Under the pieces are notes generated by a model that worked only from the letters and a program-made list of their open reading frames with translations, made no database searches and was not told where the DNA came from. The translations under genes and the position numbers were made by a program. This document shows, piece by piece, positions 1-11,188 of a DNA stretch of 64,000 bases. How positions within the stretch are numbered: position 1 is the first letter of the stretch; each line of letters starts with the position of its first letter. Origin of the DNA: Halichondria panicea. Taxonomy: Eukaryota; Porifera; Demospongiae; Suberitida; Halichondriidae. Where the stretch lies: positions 6,781,139 through 6,845,138 of the forward strand of contig NC_087383.1 of NCBI RefSeq assembly GCF_963675165.1. Direction: 5' to 3'.

Positions 1-165
1 CTAATTTTAGACTTTAACTTTTGGCATCGATCGTTTTTAACAACAATCATGGTCGATCATTACTCTTTGAGTTTGCATGCAGCAAAATAATTATTGCAAA
101 AATGTTCATCAGTATAAAAAAAGCTATTAGTAGCTTTATGTTACACCTGCGGTGCTTTCATTCAA
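1..165 (+). repeat. 3' end of stem-loop-ended repeat family R1 (cut by window edge)
   Basis: Matches the distal part of the fuller copies at about 4811-5333 and 56045-56590: the stretch with 'aacaacaatcatgg', 'tttgcatgcagc' and the terminal 'cacctgcggtgctttcatt'. No coding potential is seen. The 5' part lies outside the window. Confidence 0.7.
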
Positions 166-946
166 ATTATTCAACATTCACAGCAATGAAATAAAACACC
201 TATAATAATTTTATTACAAATTATATATAGCACCATAAATTAATGGGATTTAATTTCAGCAGCTAATAACAAACTTTTATTAGCACACAACATGTGGTTT
301 CAACATAAATGATTGGAATAACAATTAGATTTACTGATATGTAAAATGTGGGATATATTTTCACAGTGAATTATTATTCACATTGTAAAAAACTGCCTAT
401 TATTCAAAAATTAATTTTGGTACAGGCCTATAGTCCCAGTCCTGCACCTGAGTATGAGGCGCTTTATATAGGGCCGAGTGAAGCGAGTCTCTATAATAAT
501 AGTCATCTGTCTGTCTGTGATAGACGTACGGCACGGATTTTATCGTGATCCTACAATATAAAGTACCCGTTCCGTTTACGTAGTACACGTTTCATAACCT
601 TTCCGTTTTGACACCATCATCTTAAAAGCGTTGCAATTTACTGTACCGTTGTTATTTACCGTTACATGTTGCAAGTACGTTGTAGAAAAGTGGCAAACAA
701 AGAGACAATCCTAGTCATCTCAATTACTTAGCTATGCTATGGCTTATGTCTAGCTGTAATTAAGCCTATAGCTCTTGATCTATACATAATTATAACGCAC
801 TATTCACATGCAGGTTCTTCAACTTCTTATTAAAAAGATATTAATGTCTGCAGTCTCTATATAAATATGAGTCCTATCTCTGTTCTACAAGGTTAGAAAA
901 CGCTAGCTATAGCTAATAGCTATACAGCTAACTACTTCACAATAGC
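166..946. other. Non-coding start of tandem unit A
   Basis: No convincing gene. The stretch from about 240 is repeated with small differences from about 9297, which marks the start of the two tandem units. It contains the short motif 'gggccgagtgaagcgagtct' near 471, found again near 9522 and in a related form near 63473. Small open frames here lack family resemblance and are not called. Confidence 0.55.
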
Positions 947-954
947 TATATATA

Positions 955-3447
955 CGGTGGCCCTGAGCGTTACTATTAGTTCACCTTAGCTACTTGATAG
1001 TTCACCTACCTTAGCTACTTGATAGTTCGCCTACCTTAGCTACTGGGTAGTTCACCTACCTTAGCTACTTGATAGTTCACCTACCTTAGCTACTTGATAG
1101 TTCGCCAACCTTAGCTACTTGATAGTTCGCCTACCTTAGCTACTTGATAGTTCGCCTACCTTAGCTACTTGATAGTTCACCTACCTTAGCTACTTGATAG
1201 TTCGCCAACCTTAGCTACTTGATAGTTCGCCAACCTTAGCTACTTGATAGTTCGCCTACCTTAGCTACTTGATAGTTCGCCTACCTTAGCTACTTGATAG
1301 TTCGCCAACCTTAGCTACTTGATAGTTCGCCTACCTTAGCTACTTGATAGTTCGCCTACCTTAGCTACTTGATAGTTCGCCTACCTTAGCTACTTGATAG
1401 TGCGCCTACCTTAGCTACTTGATAGTTCGCCTACCTTAGCTACTTGATAGTTCGCCAACCTTAGCTACTTGATAGTTCACCTACCTTAGCTACTTTGAAG
1501 TTGATCTTTGAACTGTATGTTAATGCTGCTGGAGCCATGCAACTCAATATAAATGAGAGCTCCATGTATATATACAGGTACTGAGGATTATCTGCAGCCG
1601 GTTAGTGCTACCCTATGGGTAACAGCAATGCAAGATGAGAGTATCACACTTGATTCATTTGAAGTTACATGTTATTCACAATACTAGCTAGTCTAGCTTG
1701 GGGCAATAGAGCTAGGATTAAGATACTTTTTTCTTCTCTTCCCCCTCCCCCTCTGAGAAAAGGTCTGGCCCCAGACTAATACAACACATGCAGTTCAAGT
1801 TGTTCACGTTTATATCTCCTAATCCCATCGCAGCACAAGAATTCTGTACTATACAATGGTTTTGGTGTGGTACTCTAGTCTTGCATTGCTGTTAGATAAT
1901 CCTCAGTACCTGTATACGTGCATATGTAGCTCTCATTATTGATCTCTAGTCGCTATGTACAGTACGGCTACAGCAGCATTAAATAGAATTAACATGCAGT
2001 TCAAAGGTCAATTGCATGCGAAGTAGCTAAGGTAGGTGAACTATCAAGTAGAACTATACCCAGTAGCTAAAGTAGGTGAACTACCCAGTAGCTAAGGTAG
2101 GTGAACTACCCAGTAGCTAAGGTAGGCGAACTATCAAGTAGCTAAGGTAGGCGAACTATCAAGTAGAACTATACCCAGTAGCTAAAGTAGGTGAACTACC
2201 CAGTAGCTAAGGTAGTAGAACTACCCAGTAGCTAAGGTAAGTGAACTACCCAGTAGCTAAGGTAGTAGAACTACCCAGTAGCTAAGGTAGGTGAACTACC
2301 CAGTAGCTAAGGTAGGTGAACTACCCAGTAGCTAAGGTAGGCAAACTATCAAGTAGCTAAGGTAGGCGAACTATCAAGTAGAACTACCCAGTAGCTAAGG
2401 TAGGTGAACTACCCAGTAGCTAAGGTAGGCGAACTATCAAGTAGCTAAGGTAGGCGAACTATCAAGTAGAACTATACCCAGTAGCTAAGGTAGGTGAACT
2501 ACCCAGTAGCTAAGGTAGGCGAACTATCAAGTAGAACTATCAAGTAGCTAAGGTAGGCGAACTATCAAGTAGAACTGCCCAGTAGCTAAGGTAGGTGAAC
2601 TACCCAGTAGCTAAGGTAGGCGAACTATCAAGTAGCTAAGGTAGGCGAACTATCAAGTAGCTAAGGTAGGCGAACTATCAAGTAGAACTATACCCAGTAG
2701 CTAAGGTAGGTGAACTACCCAGTAGCTATAAGGTAGGCGAACTACCCAGTAGCTAAGGTAGGTGAACTACCCAGTAGCTAAGGTAGGCAAACTACCCAGT
2801 AGCTAAGGTAGGCGAACTATCAAGTAGCTAAGGTAGGCGAACTATCAAGTAGAACTATACCCAGTAGCTAAGGTAGGTGAACTACCCAGTAGCTAAGGTA
2901 GGCGAACTATCAAGTAGAACTATCAAGTAGCTAAGGCAGGCGAACTATCAAGTAGAACTACCCAGTAGCTAAGGTAGGTGAACTACCCAGTAGCTAAGGT
3001 AGGCGAACTATCAAGTAGCTAAGGTAGGTGAACTATCAAGTAGAACTATACCCAGTAGCTAAGGTAGGTGAACTACCCAGTAGCTAAGGTAGGCGAACTA
3101 TCAAGTAGAACTACCCAGTAGCTAAGGTAGGTGAACTACCCAGTAGCTAAGGTAGGCGAACTATCAAGTAGCTAAGGTAGGCGAACTATCAAGTAGAACT
3201 ATACCCAGTAGCTAAGGTAGGTGAACTACCCAGTAGCTAAGGTAGGCGAACTATCAAGTAGAACTACCCAGTAGCTAAGGTAGGTGAACTACCCAGTAGC
3301 TAAGGTAGGCGAAGTATCAAGTAGCTAAGGTAGGTGAACTACCCAGTAGCTAAGGTAGGCGAACTATCAAGTAGAACTACCCAGTAGCTAAGGTAGGCGA
3401 AGTATCAAGTAGCTAAGGTGAACTAATAGTAACGCTCAGGGCCACCG
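955..3447. mobile_element. Foldback element with inverted tandem-repeat arms
   Basis: The two ends are inverted copies: the left starts 'cggtggccctgagcgttact' and the right ends with its reverse complement. The left arm (about 975-1495) is an array of roughly 21 copies of a 25-bp unit around 'ttagctacttgatagttcgc'. The right arm (about 2025-3425) is a longer, more variable array of the same unit in reverse orientation. The core (1496-2024) has a smaller inverted pair around 1577-1592 and 1896-1911. The element is flanked by an 8-bp direct repeat 'tatatata' (947-954 and 3448-3455). The second tandem unit has the matching empty site at 10034-10041, with the 8 bp present once. No transposase is seen, so it must be mobilised in trans. 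An 8-bp duplication fits hAT-, P- or Merlin-type transposases, among others; the superfamily is not settled. Confidence 0.9.
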
Positions 3448-3684
3448 TATATATAGCTAGCTGCGTGCAGAGCTGCATGGGTATATGACAATGGTTGAAT
3501 AAGAAAAAACGCGTATTTATAATGAGTATACTACGGACATATACTACGTAAACGGAACGGGTACTTTATATTGGCTGCTACTGTAAAGTATCATTTGAGA
3601 CGTGCACGCAATGGGTTGGGATATAGAAAGGTCAAGTGATTATGTCATTACTGTGTATGCATGCAAATAAGTATACTAACTTAC

Positions 3685-3789
3685 TATTGATATCCACATT
3701 GCACTCTGTGATGAGGTACTTGATAGTGCCCAGCCTCTCCTCTCTGACTGCCACTCCCAGTGGAGTTAGTCCATCACTGGTCACAGCTC
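3685..3789 (-). CDS. Ankyrin-repeat exon, unit A (105 nt, phase 1-1)
   Basis: The minus strand reads an ankyrin repeat with the conserved pattern DGLTPLG.AVRE.....IKYLI..CNVDIN, a good match to the helix-turn-helix-loop consensus. It sits between an AG acceptor ('ccactatag') and a GTAAGTTA donor. Length is 105 nt (2+34x3+1), so it can be inserted or removed without changing frame. Near-identical exons are at 10262-10366, 31285-31389 and 32855-32959. Ankyrin repeats are protein-binding modules; the whole protein is not visible. It may belong to a decayed duplicate rather than a live gene. Confidence 0.7.
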
Positions 3790-4094
3790 CTATAGTGGGG
3801 TGAGTCAGGACAGTGTCAGGAATGCACAAGACATTGTCTCAGAAACCATAACTAATGAACATCACTAACAACTACTGCCTGAACACCTCTACATGTCCCA
3901 TACTGTATCTACCCAACTGTATACTCACAGTAAGTGGTGTATTATATACTCAAGACATACACAATGAGTTATGGGGGGCCTAACATTGCATAAGGTATAA
4001 GATATCATTGTTGAGACATACACAATTAATGGGTAGGTAGAAAGGTAAAGTGGTGCATGCCATTAGCAATCAGCGTACAACGATATTCACTCAC

Positions 4095-4181
4095 CATTGA
4101 CATCCACATTGCACTGATTGATCAGATAACGGACAATTGCAGTGTACCCAAACTTGCAAGCAAAGAAAAGTCGATTGTTCT
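4095..4181 (-). CDS. Ankyrin-repeat exon, unit A (87 nt, phase 1-1)
   Basis: The minus-strand reading gives ENNRLFFACKFGYTAIVRYL followed by INQCNVDVN, a clear ankyrin repeat. The acceptor is 'ttccag' and the donor GTGAGT. The 87 nt divide as 2+28x3+1, the same phase as neighbouring exons at 3685-3789 and 4315-4386. Copies with few changes occur at 5557-5643 and 10673-10759. Confidence 0.68.
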
Positions 4182-4314
4182 CTGGAAAAAACGATAAAAA
4201 GTGGTTAATATGAAGCACTAGACCCTTGTGAGGGGTGGATTAATACTATAACAAAAGGAGCATCTGTTGCTATAGTCAGTAAATGACCAGTGTACACCTA
4301 ATAATGAATCTCAC

Positions 4315-4386
4315 CGTTAACTTTGGTAGTTACATCACCTTCATCTTTCAGTGTCAGCTCTAGGATACGAACTACTAGTGCAGAAT
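4315..4386 (-). CDS. Short repeat exon of ankyrin gene, unit A (72 nt, phase 1-1)
   Basis: The minus-strand translation DSALVVRILELTLKDEGDVT followed by TKVN is flanked by an acceptor (ctcag) and a GTGAG donor. It is probably a partial or divergent ankyrin unit, since it holds only one helix-like stretch. Its 72 nt keep the phase 1-1 class. Copies lie at 5782-5853 and 10902-10973, always in the same order with the 87-nt exon, so these exons were duplicated together. Confidence 0.55.
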
Positions 4387-4810
4387 CTGAGGTGAGAACA
4401 ACAATTGCACAGTGAATATACTATTCTAATAAATATGCATGCATGATAGAATGTTCAGCGCAAAATGGATCACAGTCTACTGGGTATGGTCACAAGAGCA
4501 AGGGCTTATGGCTTAATTGATAACCTCATAATTATACAGGCCTATACTTGTATGATTCTACACAGGGTCTCACATCAGGGTCTCTGAATTAAGTAGTCAC
4601 TTCAATATACCAGTCGTTATAAATTGCTAGCTTGATCAGACCTGAAGTGCGGCCATGCCTCCGTATATATACTGCATGTAGTTCTGGCTGCCCCAAGCAA
4701 TAATTTTTAAATGTTGGTTTCAGTTAGGCCTGTGCCAAATATTCAAATTTTTTCATCTATTATTCATACTCGCACTTAATCAGCCTATTATTTAACTTCA
4801 TCTGCCTAAG

Positions 4811-5333
4811 CGAGGTATACGGTAGTGTGTTTGTGTGTGTGTGTGTATAGACTGCTACAGCTGCTCAAAGATCAATGAAGTGCAAGTAAGAGTTTCTATA
4901 GGCTTCTAGTCATGTTTTCTTGGATTTGAATTCGTGGATTTGCAAAATAATGCTTCGTTCTCGGGTTATGCCTGGTTTTGCTTACTTGGAATACCATTGC
5001 AGCCTTTTCGGAAGAGTACGTTGCCAAACTTGTTTACCGAGTATTGCTACTCTACTTAGTAGTTAGCTCTGCACTAGAACGCTAGAGCTGCAAGAGTGAG
5101 AAGAGAGCTGCAAGGCTCTGCTGATGGCAGCCATTAATTTTAGACTTGAACTTTGGCATCGATCGTTTTTAACAACAATCATGGTCGATCATTACCCACT
5201 CTTTGAGTTTGCATGCAGCACGCAAATTAAAAAATGTTTATCATGTGTACCGTACTACGTGTATAAGCTTTATGTTATGTAGCTTTGGCATCTCCATCGA
5301 GGCATCAGCACCTGCGGTGCTTTCATTCAAATT
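4811..5333 (+). repeat. Stem-loop-ended repeat family R1, full copy
   Basis: About 520 bp beginning 'gcgaggtatacggtagtgtg' with a short GT run and ending 'catcagcacctgcggtgctt' plus 'tcatt'. The end forms a stem (agcacc/ggtgct) a few bases before the terminus. A near-identical copy lies at 56045-56590, a 3' fragment at 1-165, a reversed 5' piece near 17330-17530 and degenerate copies near 27420-28150. There is no terminal inverted repeat and no coding. A hairpin just inside one end suggests a Helitron/Helentron-type non-autonomous element, as an inference. Confidence 0.6.
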
Positions 5334-5339
5334 GTTTTC

Positions 5340-5556
5340 CTTGCTATACTAGCTAGCTAACAGCCTAACTGAAGCAAGATCTGGAAGAGAAGGAATAATA
5401 AGATACATTTCTCTGTGATTTGTATATATACTTGACTCAGGCTGGTTGGGTGCTCGAGCACCCCTAGCACCCCCCTGGCTACGCCACTGGGGTAGGTATA
5501 GAAAGGTTAAAATGATGCATGCCATTAGCAATCAGCTTACAAAGATATTCACTCAC
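5340..5556. repeat. Small insertion with CTGGCTACGCCACTG end
   Basis: Sequence 'cccccctggctacgccactg' ends near 5490, just before the duplicated ankyrin segment resumes at 'gggtaggta'. It resembles the ends of the element at 13164-13532, so it is probably the truncated end of that family. No gene is seen. Confidence 0.4.
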
Positions 5557-5853
5557 CATTGACATCCACATTGCACTGATTGATCAGATAACGGACAATT
5601 GCAGTGTACCCAAACTTGCAAGCAAAGAGAAGTCGATTGTTCTCTGGAAAAAACGATAAAAAGTGGTTAATATGAAGCACTAGACCCTTGCGAGGGGTGG
5701 ATTAATACTATAACAAAAGGAGCATCTGTTGCTAGTCAGTAAATGACCGCCACTCAGTGTACACCTAATAATGAATCTCACCGTTAACTTTGGTGGTTAC
5801 ATCACCTTTATCTTTCAGTGTCAGCTCTAGGATACGAACTACTAGTGCAGAAT
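5557..5853 (-). CDS. Duplicated ankyrin exon pair (87 nt and 72 nt)
   Basis: Exons at 5557-5643 and 5782-5853 are almost exact copies of 4095-4181 and 4315-4386, with splice sites kept. The whole stretch of about 660 bp from about 5491 to 6160 duplicates about 4039-4700, with repeat R1 lying between the two. Because both exons are phase 1-1, the duplication could lengthen the ankyrin protein without a frameshift. Whether it is expressed cannot be told. Confidence 0.6.
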
Positions 5854-6172
5854 CTGAGGTGAGAACAACAATTGCACTGTGAATATACTACACTAATAAA
5901 TATGCATGCATGATAGAATGTTTAGCGCAAAATGGATCACAGTCTACTGGATATGGTCACAAGAGCAAGGGCTTACGGCTTAATTGATAACCTCATAATT
6001 ATACATATACTTGTATGATTCTACACAGGGTCTCACATCAGGGTCTCTGAATTAAGTAGTCACTTCAATATACCAGTCGTTATAAATTGCTAGCTTGATC
6101 AGACCTGAAGTGCGGCCATGCCTCCGTATATATACTATAGTTCTGGCTTCCTCAAGCTAGGTTTTTAATGTA

Positions 6173-6578
6173 CTGTATTGATTTGATTAAACGCCCGGGC
6201 GTTTATTTCAGATCGAAGTCTTTAGAAGGGGCGTTTAAACGAGGAGGGCGTTTATTTATATCCAAACTTTTGCACAGCAGCAGTTATTGTGCTCTTCTTG
6301 GGCTACTGTCTTAGCTTAAATCTATTTCTCAGCTTAAATTTAAGTCATAGGAGTGCCCTCTGTGTCGGTATCTCTCTCTCTGCCATCGATGCATCACAAA
6401 AAAGTATTTTTATTCTATGCTGCTACGCTTGCAACTGGGTTCCACGTGCTATTTCAGCTCCACCCACAGTGCCACGCCCCATACATGGGCGATTATTTAA
6501 GATGGGCGTTTATTGACAAAGACAGAGCTTTTACCCTGGGCATTTATTCAAGGAGGGCGTTTAATCAAGTAAATACGG
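6173..6578. mobile_element. TA-flanked element rich in GGGCGTTTA motifs
   Basis: About 406 bp with imperfect inverted ends ('ctgtattgatttgattaaac' on the left, a similar inverted copy on the right), flanked by TA (6171-6172, 6579-6580). The motif 'gggcgttta' or close variants recurs at least six times in both orientations. In unit B the same site is empty ('aatgtacgtttattacgg' near 13094). No transposase frame is recognised; the open frames here only cover the repeated motif. TA duplication suggests Tc1/mariner-type mobilisation. Confidence 0.65.
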
Positions 6579-6585
6579 TACGTTT

Positions 6586-7235
6586 ATTACGGCCGGATAT
6601 GACGTTTTGGGTGTGATTTGAAGTATGAAAGTTTAAAATAATAGAGAGCATAACGATTCGATCTAGACAAAGTCGCAAATTACATTAGATTCAAGGTCAA
6701 CCTGCACAGTCCCAATTAACTGAATTGCCGCGGTTATGATTTCATACCGCCCACCGCGGAACCAAAATTTAGTCAAATCGCTTGTTACTCGAGACTTTTC
6801 TTCTGCTCATAATTATATCTAAGAATTGCCGACAAACACTCAATACCTATAGATGCATGTATATAGACTTTACATGTGTAATAGAATTTTGCTCATCAGA
6901 ACGTCCATCCTCTCTAACCACCACATGGGTTTCCGTACACTCTTGTTATAATTATTACTACGATAATACACAAAATAATTAAAAACATTAAATACCAGGC
7001 CTTATCAAGATCAAGCTATAACAATAATAATTATTATTGTAAAAACTTGATTACTAATATATAGCTCCCAGGCTTATAAGACGAAAATTACGTAAAATTA
7101 TTATGAGGCTGCTCATGCAGTGCATGCATGGGTAGCTAGCTGAAGATCAGAGTATAATCCTGAATGTACATGCAACATAACATAATTGCATAATTATTGC
7201 TAAATCATCAGGCTATCGTTGTATTGAGCCTTTAA
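6586..7235. repeat. Dispersed repeat with 'acggccggatatgacg' end; non-coding
   Basis: Begins near 'ttacggccggatatgacgtt' and continues through a palindromic 'gccgcggttatgatttcata' segment. It is repeated at about 13095-13930 in unit B, with related ends near 28961, 38705-38780 and 62640-62690. The later part to 7231 is shared between the units up to the TTAA element. No gene is seen. Confidence 0.5.
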
Positions 7236-9279
7236 CCCTTCCCCGTTTTAATTAAAACAAGAAAATACAAAATATAATTATAATAATTATCATGAACCAT
7301 ACATTGAAATGACTTGTAACAGGTAGCGCAGACCCCAGATGTATCTTGACACCATCTTCGTTACCTAGCAACTGACCACCCCCACTAATTAGCGATTGTT
7401 TACAATCATTCACAATTATGTACACAAACAATAATTATTGCATGAAGGCACAAAGTGACTAAAGACACTAAATAAGTGTTCTCAATGTTCTCACAGTGAC
7501 ACGGTTCAATCAGGATCTGCAGAAACTTCTCTGCGAGGTTGTATCGGCAGACGCCCTTTTCATTGAGGATTATAATGGGTCAATAATAGCTAGAAAATCG
7601 ACCAGAGATTCCAACGTTCGGTCACAAAATTATTGACCGGGTGGAATTATCACGTGGCTTGTGTTCAATAAGATAAAAAACACGAAATGTCATGAGAAAA
7701 ACAGATATCATTGAAATAGCCAAATTTGCGATAAAACCAGTGCATGCATGTATCATGCTAAACCTCGCTTCCAGGCCGCACTTCACATCAGGGAAGTGGC
7801 CGGTGAAGCATATCATGCTATGATAGCTAGCTCTAGCAAACAAGCAAGAGACAAGCTACTGTGGCTACTTTAGAGTGAGAATTAAGGACTGCACATTTTT
7901 CAACTTCTTAACCGACCACTTTGTGCTATATATAGTCTGATATTATTTTGTCACTTCACGTCCATTTGTGTACTAACTGGACTAAGCTATCAATTAAGAC
8001 CACATAATTATAATTATGATGTTCTATACAGGTCCATGGTCTATAAGTTTTTCCTCTGGCTCTCCATGTTATAGTTTAATCTCTGAAAAGTATAGATTCC
8101 TATACCTATATATAGCTATATGATCCACATAATTAAGATGTTCTATATTATATATAGTTACTTACAAGGTCCAGGAGACTTGATCTATAATTATATATGC
8201 TCAGGAGCTTCTTCCTCTGGCTCTCCATACATGCTCTTTATTTATAGCTTGATCTCTGAAAAATAGATTCCTATGATCCCAGTCACTGTCCTCTCACTCA
8301 ATAATTATAAGCATCGTTGTTTAGCTGCCCTATATAACCTCCCTGAGGTTGTACTACGAAGATATTGGAGCCATTATCAAACGGTCACTAATATTAGTCT
8401 CGTTCCCAGGCCTTTTTTCTTGCCGTTGTTCATCCATAAATAAAAAAGAATAGCAAAATAAGGCAGCATGGAAATTAGGGTACAGTTAAGAAAAAGTAAG
8501 GGCCTGGTTTAGGAAATGGCGTGATCCACAAGGATATTTATGAACGTGGGAGATATGTAGCCCACAATCGGGACGTAAGGTATTCTCCCACGCAGTCACA
8601 GTTAATAATAATTATAAGACTTGTATACTGAGACACTGCCAACAAGCTACTGCATGCAAAGTCATGGAACCAGCGTGGCCAGCTCTGGTGATGATGACTA
8701 AGCTATTAGTTTAGATCTAATGGGAAATGTTTTCTTCACCTACACACAGGTTTACAAGTACAATGGTGGCTCATGATGTCCACTTGTGTACTAACTAGAC
8801 TAAGCATAACATACTGAAGCTATCCTGACTACATTATGATACTCTATAGTTACTTACAAGGTCCAGGACTTTGGTTCATGCTCAGGAGCTTCTTCCTCCG
8901 GCTCTTCAGGCTCTATATTTATAGCTTGACCTCTGAAAAGTAGTTTACTCTCTTGGTATGATCCCAGTCACTGTCCTCTTACTCAACAAGGCCATAAGCA
9001 TCGTTATTCTCACTGTCTAGCTGCCCTAGAACCTCGCTGAGGTTGTGCTATGAAGATCTTGTAGCCATTATCAAACGGTCACTTTTCTTTTGACAGTACT
9101 GCACGAAGTGTACCTCGAGGCAAGATATATTAAAGATACCACGTGAAAGAGCAGCCCAATGCGCATGTGCTGGTACCTACAGTGTGCGCATGTAGCTCCA
9201 ACACAGCGCCCACAACGATTTTTTGAAAATTATCACTACCGCTGCCGTCATGCATATGACGGCTAAAGCCGGGAAAGGG
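7236..9279. mobile_element. piggyBac-like TTAA element, interrupted, unit A
   Basis: Bounded by TTAA on both sides (7232-7235, 9280-9283), with inner ends 'cccttccccg' and the inverted 'gggaaaggg'. The outer parts match the 901-bp copy at 54980-55880. The middle (about 7560-8730) is extra sequence that contains further partial copies of the family, so the element was invaded or rearranged. TTAA duplication with CCC/GGG ends is typical of piggyBac elements. No intact transposase remains. Confidence 0.7.
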
Positions 9280-9296
9280 TTAAGCCATCAATTGTT

Positions 9297-10261
9297 AGTT
9301 TCAGCAGCTAATAATAAATTTTTATTAGCACACAATATTTTTTCAAATGATTGGAATAACAATTAGATTTACTGATACGTAAAATGTGGGACATAATTAT
9401 TTTCACAGTGATTTATTATTCACATTGTAAAAAAGACTGCCTATTATTCAAAAAATTTTTCCGGAATATTTGGTACAGGCCTATAGTCCCAGTCCTGCAC
9501 CTGAGTATGAGGCGCTTTATAGGGCCGAGTGAAGCGAGTCTCTATAATAATTATAGTCATCTGTCTGTCTGTGATGGACGTACGGCATGGATTTTATCGT
9601 GATCCTACAGTAGCGGTCAATATAAGTACCCGTTCCGTTTACGTAGTACACCCGTAGTACGTTTCATAACGTTTCCATTTTTACACCATCATAAGTATTA
9701 AAAACGTTGAAATTTACTGTACCGTTTATTTACCGTTACATGTTGCAAGTACGTTGTAGAAAAGTAGCAAACAAAGAGACAATCCTAGTCATCTCAAGTA
9801 CTTAGCTATGCTATGGCTTATGTCTAGCTGTAATTAAGCCTATAGCTCTTGATCTATACATAATTATAACGCACCATTCACACTTCTCATTCAACTTCTC
9901 ATTAAAAAGATATTAATGTCTGCAGTCTCTATAATTATATAAATATGAGTCCTATCTCTGTTCTGCAAGGTTAGAAAACGCTAATATCTATATAATTATA
10001 CAGCTAACTATAACTTTACAATAATTATATAGCTATATATAGCTGCGTGCAGAGCTGCATGCATGGGTATGACAATGGTTGAATAAGAAAAAACGCGTAT
10101 CTATAATGCGTACTATACGGACGTACTACGTAAACGGAACGGGTACTTTATATTGGCTGCTACTGTAAAGTATCATTTGAGACGTACACGCAATGGGTTA
10201 GGATATAGAAAGGTCAAGTAATATATGTCATTACAGTGCATGCATGCGTATACTAACTTAC
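9297..10261. other. Start of tandem unit B, non-coding
   Basis: Repeats about 240-946 and 3456-3684 of unit A without the foldback element. The empty 8-bp target 'tatatata' is at 10034-10041. No gene is supported. Confidence 0.6.
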
Positions 10262-10973
10262 TATTGATATCCACATTGCACTCTGTGATGAGGTACTTGA
10301 TAGTGTCCAGCTTCCCCTCTCTGACTGCCATTCCCAGTGGAGTTAGTCCATCACTGGTCACAGCTCCTATAGTGGTGAGTCAGGACAGTGTCAGGAATGC
10401 ACAATACATTGTCTCAGAAACCATAACTAATGAACGTCACCAACAACTATTGCCTGAACACCTCTACATGTCCCATACTGCACCTACCCAACTATACCCA
10501 CAGTAAGTGGTGTATATATAATTATACTCAAGACATACACAATGAGTTATGGGGGGCCTAACATTGCATAAGGTATAAGATATCATTGTTGAGACATACA
10601 CAATTAATGGGTAGGTAGAAAGGTAAAGTGATGCATGCCATTAGCAATCAGCGTACAAAGATATTCACTCACTATTGACATCCACATTGCACTGATTGAT
10701 CAGATAACGGACAATTGCAGTGTACCCAAACTTGCAAGCAATAAGAAGTCTATTGTTCTCTGGAGAAAACGATAAAAAGTGGTTAATATGAAGCACTATA
10801 GACCCTTGTGAGGGGTGGATTAATACTATAACAAAAGGAGCATCTGTTGCTAGTCAGTAAATGACCGCCACTCAGTGTACACCTATAATAATGAATCTCA
10901 CCGTTAACTTTGGTGGTTACATCACCTTCATCTTTCAGTGTCAGCTCTAGGATACGAACTACTTGTGCAGAAT
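10262..10973 (-). CDS. Ankyrin exons, unit B (105, 87 and 72 nt)
   Basis: Three minus-strand exons in order of transcription: 10902-10973 (72 nt), 10673-10759 (87 nt) and 10262-10366 (105 nt). Each keeps AG/GT borders and phase 1-1, so they join in frame. The protein carries ankyrin motifs such as SDGLTPLGMAVREGKLDTIK and a C-terminal NVDIN per repeat. They are paralogues of the unit A exons, with a few substitutions. No start or stop exon is visible nearby, so this is an internal part of a gene or a relic of one. Confidence 0.68.
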
Positions 10974-11188
10974 CTGAGGTGAGAACAACAATTGCACTGT
11001 GAATATACTACGATAATAAATATGCATGCATGATAGAATGTTCAGCGCAAAATGGATCACATGCAGTTTACTGGATATGGTCACAAGAGCAAGGGCTTAA
11101 TTGATAACCTCATAATTTTACAAATTAACAAGCCTATACTGCATGTATGTTTCTACATCAGGGTCTCACATCAGGGTCTCTGAATTAA

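Noticed and set aside
975-3425. Regularly spaced repeats resembling a CRISPR array
   Set aside because: Units of 25 bp are contiguous with no unique spacers, are inverted between the two arms, and lie in a eukaryotic foldback element.
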